Assembly: GCF_006517255.1 (NCBI RefSeq)
Contig: NZ_CP041185.1
Location: forward strand, 1,612,001 to 1,676,000
Source: Janthinobacterium tructae
GTDB lineage: Bacteria; Pseudomonadota; Gammaproteobacteria; Burkholderiales; Burkholderiaceae_D
DNA: 64,000 nt
Direction of reading: 5' to 3'
Numbering within the stretch: the stretch's first letter is position 1; each line of letters begins with the position of its first letter. The position numbers were made by a program, and so were the translations under genes. Positions 15,961 through 24,895 of this stretch are shown here, piece after piece. Under the pieces are notes generated by a model. That model searched no databases. It had not been told where the DNA came from and saw only the letters and a program-made list of their open reading frames with translations.

Positions 15961-17074
15961 CATTTATCGCGCCAACTGTATCGGCGTGATTTGTGTAACC
16001 GCAATTGACGCACTGGAAATTTGCCTGCGTCTGCCGATTGTCTTCCGACACGTGGCCGCAAGCTGGGCATGTCTGGCTAGTGTGGTGCGGCGGCACTGCC
16101 AGGAGCATACCGCCGTTCCACGCCATCTTGTAGTCTAGCTGCCGCCTAAACTCGCCCCATCCCTGATCGAGAATGGCGCGGTTCAGCCCCGACTTTTGAC
16201 TGACCCTCTTGCCCGGCTGTTCGACAGTGCCTTTGGCGGACCTGGACATTTTCCCTACCTGCAAATCCTCAATGCAGACGAGCACGTGGTTTTGGGTTAT
16301 TGCTGCGGTAATTTTGTGGAGGAAGTCTTTACGGGCATTGACGATGCGGGTGTGAATTTTCTGGACGCGCGCTTTCGCCTTCCTCCAATTACTGCTGAAT
16401 TTGACCTTACGGCCCATACGGCGCTGGTAGCGCGCCAGGCGCTGCTGGTGTTTCTTGAAGCTGTTGAGCGGCGCGATGAAGCTGCCGTCGCTCAGGGTGG
16501 CAAAGCGGGCGATCCCAACGTCAATGCCGATCGCCGTCGCTGCTTTAGGCAAGGGAAGTTCGACCTCGCGACGGGTCAGAATCGACGCGAACCACTTGCC
16601 GCACGATTTGCTAATGGTGACTTTGCGCAACTCGCCGAAGACCTCGCGGCTGTTGCGGTAGCGTATCCAGCCCAGCTTGGGTAAAAAGACACGGTCATTA
16701 CCTTTATCGAGTTTGAACTCCTTCGAGCTCGCGTAGCGGAAGGCATCACCCGTACCCTTGCGTTTGAACTTGGGAAAACCGGCACGCTTCTCAAAGAAGT
16801 TTTTAAATGCCCTATCGAGGTCTATTAAAGCTTGCTGCGAGCTGCTGCACGGCGTGTCCGACAGCCAAGGGGTTTCGGAACTGTTGCGCCATGCTGTCAG
16901 ATATTTCGCCATGGCCACATAGCTGATGAATTTGTTGCCGGCTGCGTGATTTTCTTTTTGCAGAGCCAAGGCTTTGTTGTAGACGAACCGGCAAGAACCG
17001 GCGAAGCGGCGCATGGCGCGCTCCTGTTCGCCGGTTGGTCTCAACTCGAACCTATAGGCTTGATATCTTTCCAT
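15833..17074 (-). CDS. tnpB: TnpB, RNA-guided RuvC nuclease of IS605 family
   Basis: 413 aa, the usual TnpB length. RuvC residues are intact: D185 in GIDVGIARFATLSDG, E269 in VCIEDLQV and D365 in NHADTVGAINVL. The zinc finger is C336-x2-C339 and C355-x2-C358. The helical WED/REC-like N-terminal half starts with ERYQAYRFELRPT and has the FKNFF...GFPKFKRKG region. Known homologs cut DNA at the transposon-adjacent motif using the right-end RNA, which maintains the element after excision. The adjacent duplicated 3' end suggests a second insertion at this spot. Confidence 0.9.
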   Translation of the reverse strand: MERYQAYRFELRPTGEQERAMRRFAGSCRFVYNKALALQKENHAAGNKFISYVAMAKYLTAWRNSSETPWLSDTPCSSSQQALIDLDRAFKNFFEKRAGFPKFKRKGTGDAFRYASSKEFKLDKGNDRVFLPKLGWIRYRNSREVFGELRKVTISKSCGKWFASILTRREVELPLPKAATAIGIDVGIARFATLSDGSFIAPLNSFKKHQQRLARYQRRMGRKVKFSSNWRKAKARVQKIHTRIVNARKDFLHKITAAITQNHVLVCIEDLQVGKMSRSAKGTVEQPGKRVSQKSGLNRAILDQGWGEFRRQLDYKMAWNGGMLLAVPPHHTSQTCPACGHVSEDNRQTQANFQCVNCGYTNHADTVGAINVLERGHRLLACGEMAQSGRSKKQEPAEACRNSSRRAVEISVL

Positions 17075-17196
17075 GATTCTTCAAGCTTACTCGTGTGAAG
17101 GCACTATCGGCCACAAGAAAGCTAGCCAATTTGCGCCGTATTTTTGCTTGACATGGATTGCATACCGTACTGAATTGCACCTCCGCTCTCCCTCCT

Positions 17197-18195
17197 CTAC
17201 CTGAGCTGAAACCTCTGCCTCGCGATGAGGTCGTCGAGCGAAGAAATGAGCGAGGTTGAGATCAGGGCACCCATTTGGCCAAATCCGCCAGGGTGTGGTC
17301 CAAAGTTGAATGCAGTCCCCTCCTTTTGAGCATCCACGAAGTCATCCACCGTGCCGATGGCATCGATCAGGCCAATTTCCTTTGCCTCTAACCCGCTCCA
17401 GATTTCCCCGCTGGCGTAGTTGACGTCGTGCCGCAGGACGCGGCCGCGCCGTTCCTCTAGTTCGCGCAAAAATGTTCGCCCTACCCTGTCCACCAAATCC
17501 TGCGCCTTGGCTTGCGCGTCCTGGCTAGGCGGTGTGAACGGATTCAAGAATGCCTTCAGGTGACCGGATGCATATACCTGCTGCGAGATTTCCAGGCGGT
17601 CCAGCGCACGCGACAGCTGCCATGGCGCGATGATGGCGCCGATCGATCCCACCAGACTGTATTTTCCGGCGATGATCTTGTCGGCGTGCAAGGCAATCAT
17701 GTAGGCAGCCGATGCGCCGACGTTGCTGATCGCCGCCACTACCGGTTTCGGGTGCTTTTTCCTGAAGGAGTGAATCGCGTTTCCGATACGCTCGGCCTCG
17801 ACCGGCGCGCCGCCAGGACTGTCTATCGCCAGAACTATCTGCGTAACGTTGCTGGACTCAAACGCCCGCTTCAGGGCCGGCACGATCTTGTCTGCGGACG
17901 CGAGTGAGGTTGTAGCGATCTCGCCTTCGATGTGCACTATGCCTATGACCGGGCCGAAGGGACCTATTTTAAACTGCAACGTTTGCACGAAAAAGTACAG
18001 GCCGAACAAGAGTGGCATGAGAACGAGCAACGACTTCAGCGCCACGGTGAGGCGGCGAGCAAATTTTCGATCCCGTTCAAGCGCCAGGCGTTCTTCCCTG
18101 AATCCCGCGCGTTGTTCGCGTATCTCGGCCAACATCAGTAGTGCGAGATTGCCGGCCTGCAGTTCAGCTTGACTCTTATCGTCTTTATTTTCCAT
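17197..18195 (-). CDS. S49-family signal-peptide-peptidase-like protease (SppA type)
   Basis: 332 aa. The N-terminus is a charged helix (residues 5-48, partly coiled coil), then one membrane segment (about 51-72). The protease domain (80-320) contains VLAIDSPGGAPVEAERI, the nucleophile Ser162 in NVGASAAYMIA and the general-base Lys214 in SGHLKAFLNPF, the Ser/Lys dyad arrangement of SppA. It sits at the end of the transfer region next to traG, facing the same way. Similar S49 peptidases occur in other ICEs. It likely degrades or trims membrane proteins during mating or pilus assembly; that is inference. Confidence 0.82.
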   Translation of the reverse strand: MENKDDKSQAELQAGNLALLMLAEIREQRAGFREERLALERDRKFARRLTVALKSLLVLMPLLFGLYFFVQTLQFKIGPFGPVIGIVHIEGEIATTSLASADKIVPALKRAFESSNVTQIVLAIDSPGGAPVEAERIGNAIHSFRKKHPKPVVAAISNVGASAAYMIALHADKIIAGKYSLVGSIGAIIAPWQLSRALDRLEISQQVYASGHLKAFLNPFTPPSQDAQAKAQDLVDRVGRTFLRELEERRGRVLRHDVNYASGEIWSGLEAKEIGLIDAIGTVDDFVDAQKEGTAFNFGPHPGGFGQMGALISTSLISSLDDLIARQRFQLR

Positions 18196-18226
18196 GGCGT
18201 TTCCTTGAGAGGCTAGGCGCGATAAG

Positions 18227-18796
18227 TTAGCGACAACTGCCCCCCCAACCCAGTACGACAGTTTCCCAGGTCATCTTGTCACCACACGCTTTTTTTTCTT
18301 CTTCTCTCCGGTTTGGCTGTGCACTTCGCATCGGTGCACCTTGCGCGATCATGGCTTCCGTCGATTTTGCTTTTTCCATTTCGGCTAATGCCGCGGTGGC
18401 TTCTTTGAGCTTTGAGATTGGGCAGCGAACCATAAAACCTTGAGGATAGTCTTCGGTTCCAGCAGGTTGTCGCTGAACTTCTACAGGTTTGCACACTTGG
18501 TAACTTACCTTACGGAAATAGCCCTCGTCGAATGACGTTCCCATTTCCGAATGCAAAAGCAGAATCTGGTTATTAGTGCATTTTTCCGTGATGAACTTCA
18601 TTGCGATACGAAAATAAATTTCCGACTCGTCGCGGGTTCCGGCAGGCACAAAGGGTTTCAGCCCTAGTCGGTACGTAGTTAGCGGTGAAAGATCGCAGAC
18701 ACTATCATCTGTCTCACGGTTCGCCAAAGATACCGAGTACGCTACCTCTTGGTGAAGCCCTGAAGCAAGAAAAATAATAAAGATAACTTTTTTCAT
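18227..18796 (-). CDS. Secreted hypothetical protein
   Basis: 189 aa with a signal peptide (MKKVIFIIFLASGLHQEVAYS). The mature protein has cysteine-containing stretches (VCDLSPLT, EKCTNNQ, YQVCKPVEV, VRCPISK) suggesting disulfides. The C-terminus is lysine/glutamate-rich and ends WGGSCR. No family recognised. It is encoded 31 bp upstream of the S49 peptidase gene on the same strand and is probably co-transcribed with it, away from the candidate exclusion gene. Confidence 0.6.
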   Translation of the reverse strand: MKKVIFIIFLASGLHQEVAYSVSLANRETDDSVCDLSPLTTYRLGLKPFVPAGTRDESEIYFRIAMKFITEKCTNNQILLLHSEMGTSFDEGYFRKVSYQVCKPVEVQRQPAGTEDYPQGFMVRCPISKLKEATAALAEMEKAKSTEAMIAQGAPMRSAQPNRREEEKKACGDKMTWETVVLGWGGSCR

Positions 18797-18948
18797 TTCA
18801 AAAACCTCAGTAGTCGATATTAATTATCATGTATATTTGATAACAATCAACAATTAAGTTGATAAGAATAAATTATTGCAATAACCTTGAAAAATTTAAA
18901 ATATTTTGTATTATTATTGAACTATTCCCATCTATTTCGAGGTTGGCG

Positions 18949-19281
18949 ATGAAAGCACTGAAGCAACTTTTGGCATGTGGTTTTGCTGGTGCAATTTTCG
19001 GATGTATTTTTTTAAGATTTGAAGATTCTTTATTAGGCATGGCAATTGGCTCCTCAATGGGCGTTATATTTATATGGATACTTTATACCATAGCTTTTTT
19101 GCTGGTTTTTGTTGGGAAAAGAATTTTTAATGACTGGATATTTATTTTTCCTGCTGGATTTAGTGAATGGCATGGTTTTTTGTTCCTTCGTGACAGTAAT
19201 TATAAAACAAGAATTTTTAAGATCGATATGAACGAGAATTGTGGCGTCGAGGTGACGAAAAATATTGCAGACGGAAAGTGA
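18949..19281 (+). CDS. Small inner-membrane protein, candidate entry-exclusion protein
   Basis: 110 aa from ATG 18949, preceded by GAGGTTGGCG; the upstream ORF extension to 18859 has no ribosome site. Two hydrophobic segments (about 5-45 and 40-60) are followed by a hydrophilic tail. GC is far below the transfer genes. It is convergent with traG, ending 2 bp from the traG stop. In SXT/R391 the exclusion gene eex also adjoins traG, and Eex proteins are short membrane proteins that recognise the TraG C-terminus. The assignment rests on size, topology and position, not on sequence similarity. Confidence 0.4.
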   Translation: MKALKQLLACGFAGAIFGCIFLRFEDSLLGMAIGSSMGVIFIWILYTIAFLLVFVGKRIFNDWIFIFPAGFSEWHGFLFLRDSNYKTRIFKIDMNENCGVEVTKNIADGK

Positions 19282-19283
19282 AA

Positions 19284-22160
19284 TTACTTTTTTAAAATAT
19301 CCTTTACTTTTTCTTTTGCTTGATCGCTTAACTCTTTGAGACGTTCCGCTATAAGGTCAGGATCTTCTTTCACTTGTTCATTTGCCTTAAGAAAAAGAGA
19401 CTTTTTGGATGAAATATGTCCGGAAGGATTTTCTGTAACCCCTGTATCATTTTTTTCGCTTTGTCGCGCCTGCTCTATTTCGGCTTTCTCCCATTTTTGG
19501 TTTAGTTCCGAATGCAGATTAGAAGACGATGTTTCAACGCTATTTATTACTGCCCCATTCCTGTTCCCCCTGTGGGTCGGCTTTAGCGATGCGCCATGAT
19601 CTGTTGTCCCTTTTTCAGAATTTCCTGAATTTCCTGAATTTTCTTGACGTACATGTGTCATATTATTCTGGTGTTGTTTATCAATGTCAGGATGAAGTGA
19701 TGGATCTCCCTTTATTTCTTCGTAATTTTCCTTGATGGATTGGAAGGAGTGAGGAAAATTACTTGTCGCAGTCGGTAATATCGGCGTTTTTGCGATACTA
19801 CCTAGGTACGAATCAATTATTATCCTGGCTGCAGCACTTGTTTTATTATTCGATAAGAGGGATTCAAAAAATTGACTATTTTGAGGGTCTTTGGCTAGAT
19901 CGAAATGAAACGACTCACCTCGCGAATATGCAGCCGACAGGCTGGCTGCATATTCCGTTTGTTCACGCAGCGTCGCCTCCGCACGGATTGATTTGGCGGT
20001 CGTTTTGGTGATGCGCGCTGCATTTTCTGTTGCGCTTCTATTATCTGTCGTAACAGTATTTAGTAAGCTGGTGTTGCTTGTCACTGCATTTGCCCATTCT
20101 TTGAATTTTGACACGTCATCAGTTTTCAAATGGCTGTTAATGTCTGAAGTCTTTTTATCTATTCCGGCGGAATAGTTCTTGCTACCTTCGGCAGAGATGC
20201 CAAGTTTTGTGCCTGGAATAATACCGAGCGCCGGAGTGCCAACGCTCAAAGCGGCTTCTGCGCCAAAAGCGACATTTGCGACTTGTTGTTCGGTGGCGCC
20301 TATGGCCTTGGCAATTGAACTTGCAATTTGTCGAAGCTCATTAGTGCGTGTACCAAAACTTTCAGTGTTTGCGTGGGTTGTACCATTTGACTTAATGTCC
20401 GCTGCGGTAGTTCCGACCGATTGCACCAAGGCAGTGGATAAAGCTGTGGCTCTCTCTCTGGAGGCAACGACGGCGTCTGATTTTGCTGCTGCCATTAACC
20501 GTGTCGCCGTGGCGACATGGTTTTCCGTAACCTTGCCCTCGACCGACCGAGAGACTGGTCCTTCATTAGACAATGCCTTAACCGCAGTCAGACCAGACAA
20601 CGTATTGGTGATGAAGCTATTTCCTGAAAGATCGTTTTGCCGATTTCTGAAGAACGGTGACGAGCGGACAGGCGCCAAGCTCATCTGATCCATGGCGACA
20701 TTTCCCATCGATACGTTGCCTGTTGCCGCCGAATTGGTGGCACTGGTCACGTTACCTTGCAACAGGCGCATGCCGTCGACGAGCGCGGTGCCAAAGTTCT
20801 CCATGCGCTTGACGGCGGCCCAGGCAATGAATGGAATGCTGATGGTCATATAGCCGACGACGGCTTCGCCTGAAATGGCGCTGGAAAAAATGGTCGAGGA
20901 GGTAGTCAGCGACAGGGCATTGACCCCGTTGCCTACGCTGGCTGCGGCGGCCAAGTCACGCATTGCATACATGGTCGCCATATAGTTCAGGATGGCATAG
21001 AGCGGTGGCCATAGCTGAATCCAGACTAAGATCATCGCGTAGTTTTTAACGCCGGCCACAGTCTCCTTACCATTGGTCAGTAGCAACAAAATAATCATGA
21101 GCGGGAACACGGCATAGACGACTGCTTCGACGACGTTACGGATTACCGGCAGCGCTTGCTCGGCCACCTTACCGTTGTTAATCCACGCGGCATTCGTTTG
21201 GGCCACCGCCTGCGCGCGCCCAACAGCAAGCAACATCGTCGCCGGATCGTTGATTTTTTGCCCCGCCATCAGACTGGTATCGTTCACAGCATTGATGAGC
21301 GCATTTTGCCGAATAATATTGGCTGCGGTGGCCGAGGCGTCGGCGATTTTTGCTTTCAGGTAGGCTTGCTGTATCTGATCGGCGATCAGGGCTGAGGCTA
21401 CCGTCCCAGGAAGCGTCGGATTCATGCGAAATGCCAGTGTGCCCTGGATGCGCTGAACTTCGGCCGGCATTTTCGCCGATAGCTTTGTATATGCCTGAGG
21501 GCAGGTGAGCACTTCCGAGGTACCGGCCGCATTCGTGACGCTGCTAAACCGGGCGGGATTCGGGTCACCCATGAGACTCCACACGTCGCCCGAGGTCGCA
21601 AATGCGTCCGGTGACAGGTAGCCAGAGGCCAGATCGTAGGTAGTGCAATTATGTATGAAATTGATAAGATCTGTGCGAAAGTACGGACTTTGGAAAACCA
21701 CTTTGGAAGCCTCACGCACCATCCGGCTGCCAAACATGAGGCCATTATTCTGATAACTCAGCTTATCCGGCATGCCGGCCGCCCCCGGAATTACCTGCAT
21801 GGCCGTTTCTTCGAGTTCCGTCAGACTATTGCCGACCGTACTGGTCAGCGAGGCAAGCACCGCCAGGCCGAACGGGACGTTGTCAACGAAGACTTCGGCC
21901 GAACCGCCCGTCTTGTCGACAATACCGACAGTGACCTTCGGCACCAGTAGCACCGACGAGACCAGGACGATCGAAGCGAGCCACTTCCAGCCCACCATCT
22001 TTTCCGGAGCGAAGGCATAACCAATTAGGGCGGCCACGAAGCCGCACACCGCGACGATGCCGAGGGCATTTCGGTAGGTGTTGGCGCCGACCATGGCGGC
22101 CACGGCATTCATCAACCCGTACAAACTGTCCGAGTTCTGGTATGCGAAAATTTCCCACAT
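19284..22160 (-). CDS. traG: Mating-pair stabilisation protein TraG (F-type)
   Basis: 958 aa. The N-terminal third is membrane-embedded with several hydrophobic segments (GIVAVCGFVAALIGYAFAP, WLASIVLVSSVLLVP, VYAVFPLMIILLLL, ILVWIQLWPPLYAILNYMA), as in TraG of F and SXT. The C-terminal ~500 aa are hydrophilic, Ser/Thr/Ala-rich, and end in a Lys/Glu-rich tail with lower GC. In F and SXT the N-terminus supports pilus assembly and mating-pair stabilisation, while the C-terminal region is periplasmic and determines exclusion specificity. It is the last gene of the transfer operon, 38 bp after traH. Confidence 0.9.
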   Translation of the reverse strand: MWEIFAYQNSDSLYGLMNAVAAMVGANTYRNALGIVAVCGFVAALIGYAFAPEKMVGWKWLASIVLVSSVLLVPKVTVGIVDKTGGSAEVFVDNVPFGLAVLASLTSTVGNSLTELEETAMQVIPGAAGMPDKLSYQNNGLMFGSRMVREASKVVFQSPYFRTDLINFIHNCTTYDLASGYLSPDAFATSGDVWSLMGDPNPARFSSVTNAAGTSEVLTCPQAYTKLSAKMPAEVQRIQGTLAFRMNPTLPGTVASALIADQIQQAYLKAKIADASATAANIIRQNALINAVNDTSLMAGQKINDPATMLLAVGRAQAVAQTNAAWINNGKVAEQALPVIRNVVEAVVYAVFPLMIILLLLTNGKETVAGVKNYAMILVWIQLWPPLYAILNYMATMYAMRDLAAAASVGNGVNALSLTTSSTIFSSAISGEAVVGYMTISIPFIAWAAVKRMENFGTALVDGMRLLQGNVTSATNSAATGNVSMGNVAMDQMSLAPVRSSPFFRNRQNDLSGNSFITNTLSGLTAVKALSNEGPVSRSVEGKVTENHVATATRLMAAAKSDAVVASRERATALSTALVQSVGTTAADIKSNGTTHANTESFGTRTNELRQIASSIAKAIGATEQQVANVAFGAEAALSVGTPALGIIPGTKLGISAEGSKNYSAGIDKKTSDINSHLKTDDVSKFKEWANAVTSNTSLLNTVTTDNRSATENAARITKTTAKSIRAEATLREQTEYAASLSAAYSRGESFHFDLAKDPQNSQFFESLLSNNKTSAAARIIIDSYLGSIAKTPILPTATSNFPHSFQSIKENYEEIKGDPSLHPDIDKQHQNNMTHVRQENSGNSGNSEKGTTDHGASLKPTHRGNRNGAVINSVETSSSNLHSELNQKWEKAEIEQARQSEKNDTGVTENPSGHISSKKSLFLKANEQVKEDPDLIAERLKELSDQAKEKVKDILKK

Positions 22161-22198
22161 GACTATTTACCTCCTCCTTTTACTTTCCCACCTTTTTA

Positions 22199-23620
22199 TC
22201 ACCGGAGATAGGCGGCTTGGCGTCCCAGCAGATCGAGTACCTGCTGCGGCATATTGGCGCGCATTTGCCGTTCCAGCTGTTCCAGGTGGTTGGACACCAC
22301 CGTGATAGAGCCTACTTTCTGGTAGACGAGGGCCTTTTCGCGGGACAGCTGGGCCAGCATGTCACTGGTTCGCCGACGGATGACCTTGGAGCGCTCTATT
22401 TGATCTTTGTTTAAATTAAAATCCTTCTCCAGGGCTTGCATCCCCAACCGCAGGTTCTTCTCCAGAAACATGTAGGCGTAATCCGCGGCAATCACATCCC
22501 GATACGTGGCAATCAGCTGCTCATTGGCTGAGGCAGAAGGAAACGATGCGCCGATCGACAGCATGCGGTAGACAGGCTCGCTGGTCTGGTTCACAAAACC
22601 AACCTCCGGCGACATGTTGGGAATCGGTGTGCGCGTCTCGATTTTGTAGGCGATAGAACGCATCAGTTTTTCAACCTTGGCGGTAAATGGCGTGTGGACG
22701 TAGGCGGGATCGAGGGTGACCTGGTCGCAGTTCGTGTAGTTGTTGCAGCGCAGGACCGTTTGGTGGACGTTGCCACTCCCGGCATCCGACTGGCCATAGA
22801 GCAGCTGGGAGATCGACGTGAAGGTCGGTGCGATCGGATTCGGGTCTCGCCCCTCCGAATAGAAAATAATGGTCCCGACCATGCTCATGATCATTTCTCG
22901 CTCCTTGTCGTCCAGGTAGTTGCCGGCAAGCTTGAGCGATTCCCAGGTGAGGTTGCCGACGAACGGGGCCTTGTTTTTGACCAGGGGATCGGAAGATTTG
23001 CGCGCCGTCTCCAGAATGGAACCTTTGTCGGATTTGCAGCGAACGGCTGCGGCGGCATAGTCCGATTCGAGGCCTAGCGAGACGGCGATGTCCTCGCAGG
23101 CCTTGCTGGAACTAAATCCGGTGGCCTCGGCGGCCGACGACACCAGGGATTTGGCGGTGTTGCAGGAATTGATTTGCGCATTCGTCATCATGGATTCGAG
23201 GTTTTTGGTCCACTTGGTGATACCACCTAGTAGCGGGGACACCGATTCGAGTGCGAGTTGAAACGCCACGCCTGGCAACGCGGAGGTGACGTTTTTGAGC
23301 ATGTTCTTGAATTCGGCCGCCGAAATGTAGGAGAACGAGCCGCCGAAAAGATCGATGCCACCGCAGCCGGCTTTGGCCGTCGGGTAATTGATGGCCATGA
23401 GTTGGTATGTCTTGTTCGGCGCGCGCAGCATCAGGCTGCCGCCGCTATAGGTGTTGTAGACCTGGCCACGGAAGGCGCCCGGCGCCGAGTAGTTGCCGAT
23501 GGCGCCGAGGTCGTTGAACATCTTGTTGACTTCGGCATTCAGGTCACCGGCCAAGGCCGGATGGGTGTACAGGGTGCTGGTGGACAGGGATAGTGCGATG
23601 ATAAGTTTGCGCATAGGCAT
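22199..23620 (-). CDS. traH: Conjugal transfer pilus assembly protein TraH
   Basis: 473 aa, start ATG 23620 with AAGGAGCTCATC upstream. N-terminal signal peptide (to about LAGD), then DLNAEVNKMFNDLGAIGNYSAPGAF and CGGIDLFGGSFSYISAAEF, the characteristic TraH opening. The C-terminal third is helical with coiled-coil tendency (ERSKVIRRRTSDMLAQLSREK). TraH is periplasmic and works with TraF, TraU, TraW and TrbC in pilus extension and retraction. Its place between traF and traG is the conserved F/SXT order. Confidence 0.93.
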   Translation of the reverse strand: MPMRKLIIALSLSTSTLYTHPALAGDLNAEVNKMFNDLGAIGNYSAPGAFRGQVYNTYSGGSLMLRAPNKTYQLMAINYPTAKAGCGGIDLFGGSFSYISAAEFKNMLKNVTSALPGVAFQLALESVSPLLGGITKWTKNLESMMTNAQINSCNTAKSLVSSAAEATGFSSSKACEDIAVSLGLESDYAAAAVRCKSDKGSILETARKSSDPLVKNKAPFVGNLTWESLKLAGNYLDDKEREMIMSMVGTIIFYSEGRDPNPIAPTFTSISQLLYGQSDAGSGNVHQTVLRCNNYTNCDQVTLDPAYVHTPFTAKVEKLMRSIAYKIETRTPIPNMSPEVGFVNQTSEPVYRMLSIGASFPSASANEQLIATYRDVIAADYAYMFLEKNLRLGMQALEKDFNLNKDQIERSKVIRRRTSDMLAQLSREKALVYQKVGSITVVSNHLEQLERQMRANMPQQVLDLLGRQAAYLR

Positions 23621-23630
23621 GATGAGCTCC

Positions 23631-24485
23631 TTAACGAGATAAGTAATTTGTTGTCAGCGGCGCTTCGACGGCTTCTGCGGCGCGCGGCCGCAGGGCATCG
23701 ATCCGTTCCACCAGCTGGCCTTCCGACAGCACGCCAAAACCGACCGGCATGATCTTGCCGGTGATCGGCTGTGCCAAAAACAGCGCCGGAACTTGCTTGA
23801 CGTTGAGCGTGGCGGCGGTACCGTTGTCGGTGCGGGCATTGGTAAAGCCCGGCACCGCGCCGCCATCCAGGCTGACTGGCAGCACCTGGATACGGTACTT
23901 CGTGGAAAATGCCCGCAATACCGGTCCATACGCATGGCAGTACGGACAATCGCCACGGAAGAAGAACATCAGGATGTGGTCGCTCCCGATGTTGGCGAGG
24001 GCGGATGACCGCTCCTGCATCTGCACCTGTTCAAATACCTCCAGCGCCTGGGCATTGACGGGGCGGCCCTGCGTGGTGGGATCCAGGTCCGGATTGGCCC
24101 ACGCCACTTTCTGCGACAGGTCGGCGAACAGCGAGGCATTCCTGAGGACCTTCGATTCGAGCTCCATGTAACGGCGCACGTTGGCGACAGTGGGATGCAT
24201 GACGGCGACGGCCTTGAGCTGTTCCAGTTGCAGCTGCAGCTCATGCAGCGCCTTGACTTCAGGCGGTGGCTGCGGCGTGGTGGGTTTTGGTAGCGCGACT
24301 GGCGCAGGCGTTACTACTTCCTTCTGCGGTTCGTGCACTGCCGGGTCGTCATAGAAATGCCAGCCGCGCCGCACATCGGCCTGCGCGCCAGCAGCGCGCC
24401 CTTGTGCAGGGACACTGGCGGGAACCTGAGCGTGTACGGCTCCGCATGCGAGCAGCACTGCCAGACAATATTGGTGCCTCATCAT
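23631..24485 (-). CDS. traF: Type-F assembly protein TraF with thioredoxin-type CPYC
   Basis: 284 aa from ATG 24485, which overlaps the stop of the upstream gene (ATGA). Signal peptide (to VHAQ), a proline-rich linker (about 55-75), helical region, then a thioredoxin-like domain with C180-P-Y-C183 in FFFRGDCPYCHAYGP. F-plasmid TraF has lost the CXXC, whereas this protein keeps it and so probably acts as a disulfide oxidoreductase, like TrbB. A longer frame to 24986 is only an open extension into the neighbouring genes. It is co-translated with its upstream neighbour and followed by traH. Confidence 0.92.
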   Translation of the reverse strand: MMRHQYCLAVLLACGAVHAQVPASVPAQGRAAGAQADVRRGWHFYDDPAVHEPQKEVVTPAPVALPKPTTPQPPPEVKALHELQLQLEQLKAVAVMHPTVANVRRYMELESKVLRNASLFADLSQKVAWANPDLDPTTQGRPVNAQALEVFEQVQMQERSSALANIGSDHILMFFFRGDCPYCHAYGPVLRAFSTKYRIQVLPVSLDGGAVPGFTNARTDNGTAATLNVKQVPALFLAQPITGKIMPVGFGVLSEGQLVERIDALRPRAAEAVEAPLTTNYLSR

Positions 24486-24895
24486 GGGGTTTTCTCCAGG
24501 CGCAGACTGGCGGGCGGCTGGCCATTGCGGCAGTAATTGATACCGATATCGATCGTTTGCTTGTGTAGTGCCTGCCCTGCGGCGAGCCTGACGCCTTCCT
24601 GCCAAAACCGGACGTTGAGCCGGCGGCAGCCGTCCTGGGCGTAGCGGGCCAGTGTCGTGACCTCCATGAAGAGCGCAGAGGTGGCAGAAAAGCGCTGGGT
24701 GATCGCGTCTGCCAGTTCTCCCGTCAGCTTGCCGGCTGCGCGGCCGTCGGGTGCATCGATGGCCGCCAACATCAGTACTTTCGGATCGTTCACCGCCACG
24801 CGTGGCGCGGTTTCCGGGGCCGCACTGGTTGCGGCGCAGAGCATGGCGGAGCAAAGGGCAAGAGAAACTTTGTACGTCGTGGTTCGATTCAGCAT
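24482..24895 (-). CDS. Small exported protein of the transfer operon
   Basis: 137 aa with a signal peptide (YKVSLALCSAMLCAATSAAPE). The mature part is about 110 aa with two cysteines (DGCRRLN, INYCRNG). I do not recognise the family. Coupled at both ends: it starts within the end of traN and its stop overlaps traF by ATGA, so it is a regular part of the transfer machinery, likely periplasmic and assisting TraN/TraF. Confidence 0.6.
   Translation of the reverse strand: MLNRTTTYKVSLALCSAMLCAATSAAPETAPRVAVNDPKVLMLAAIDAPDGRAAGKLTGELADAITQRFSATSALFMEVTTLARYAQDGCRRLNVRFWQEGVRLAAGQALHKQTIDIGINYCRNGQPPASLRLEKTP

Larger units (their letters stand above)
15817..17090 (-). mobile_element. IS200/IS605-family element (tnpB only, no tnpA)
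   Basis: On the gene strand the element ends with a GTCC..AGGC hairpin region and a GTCAA terminus (right end at 15817), like the TCAA-ending right ends of ISDra2-type elements. The other end lies just above 17074 and is not exactly defined. No Y1 transposase TnpA is present, so it moves only if TnpA is given in trans. Confidence 0.65.

Noticed and set aside
16196..16684. Plus-strand ORF inside tnpB
   Set aside because: Antisense shadow of the tnpB frame.
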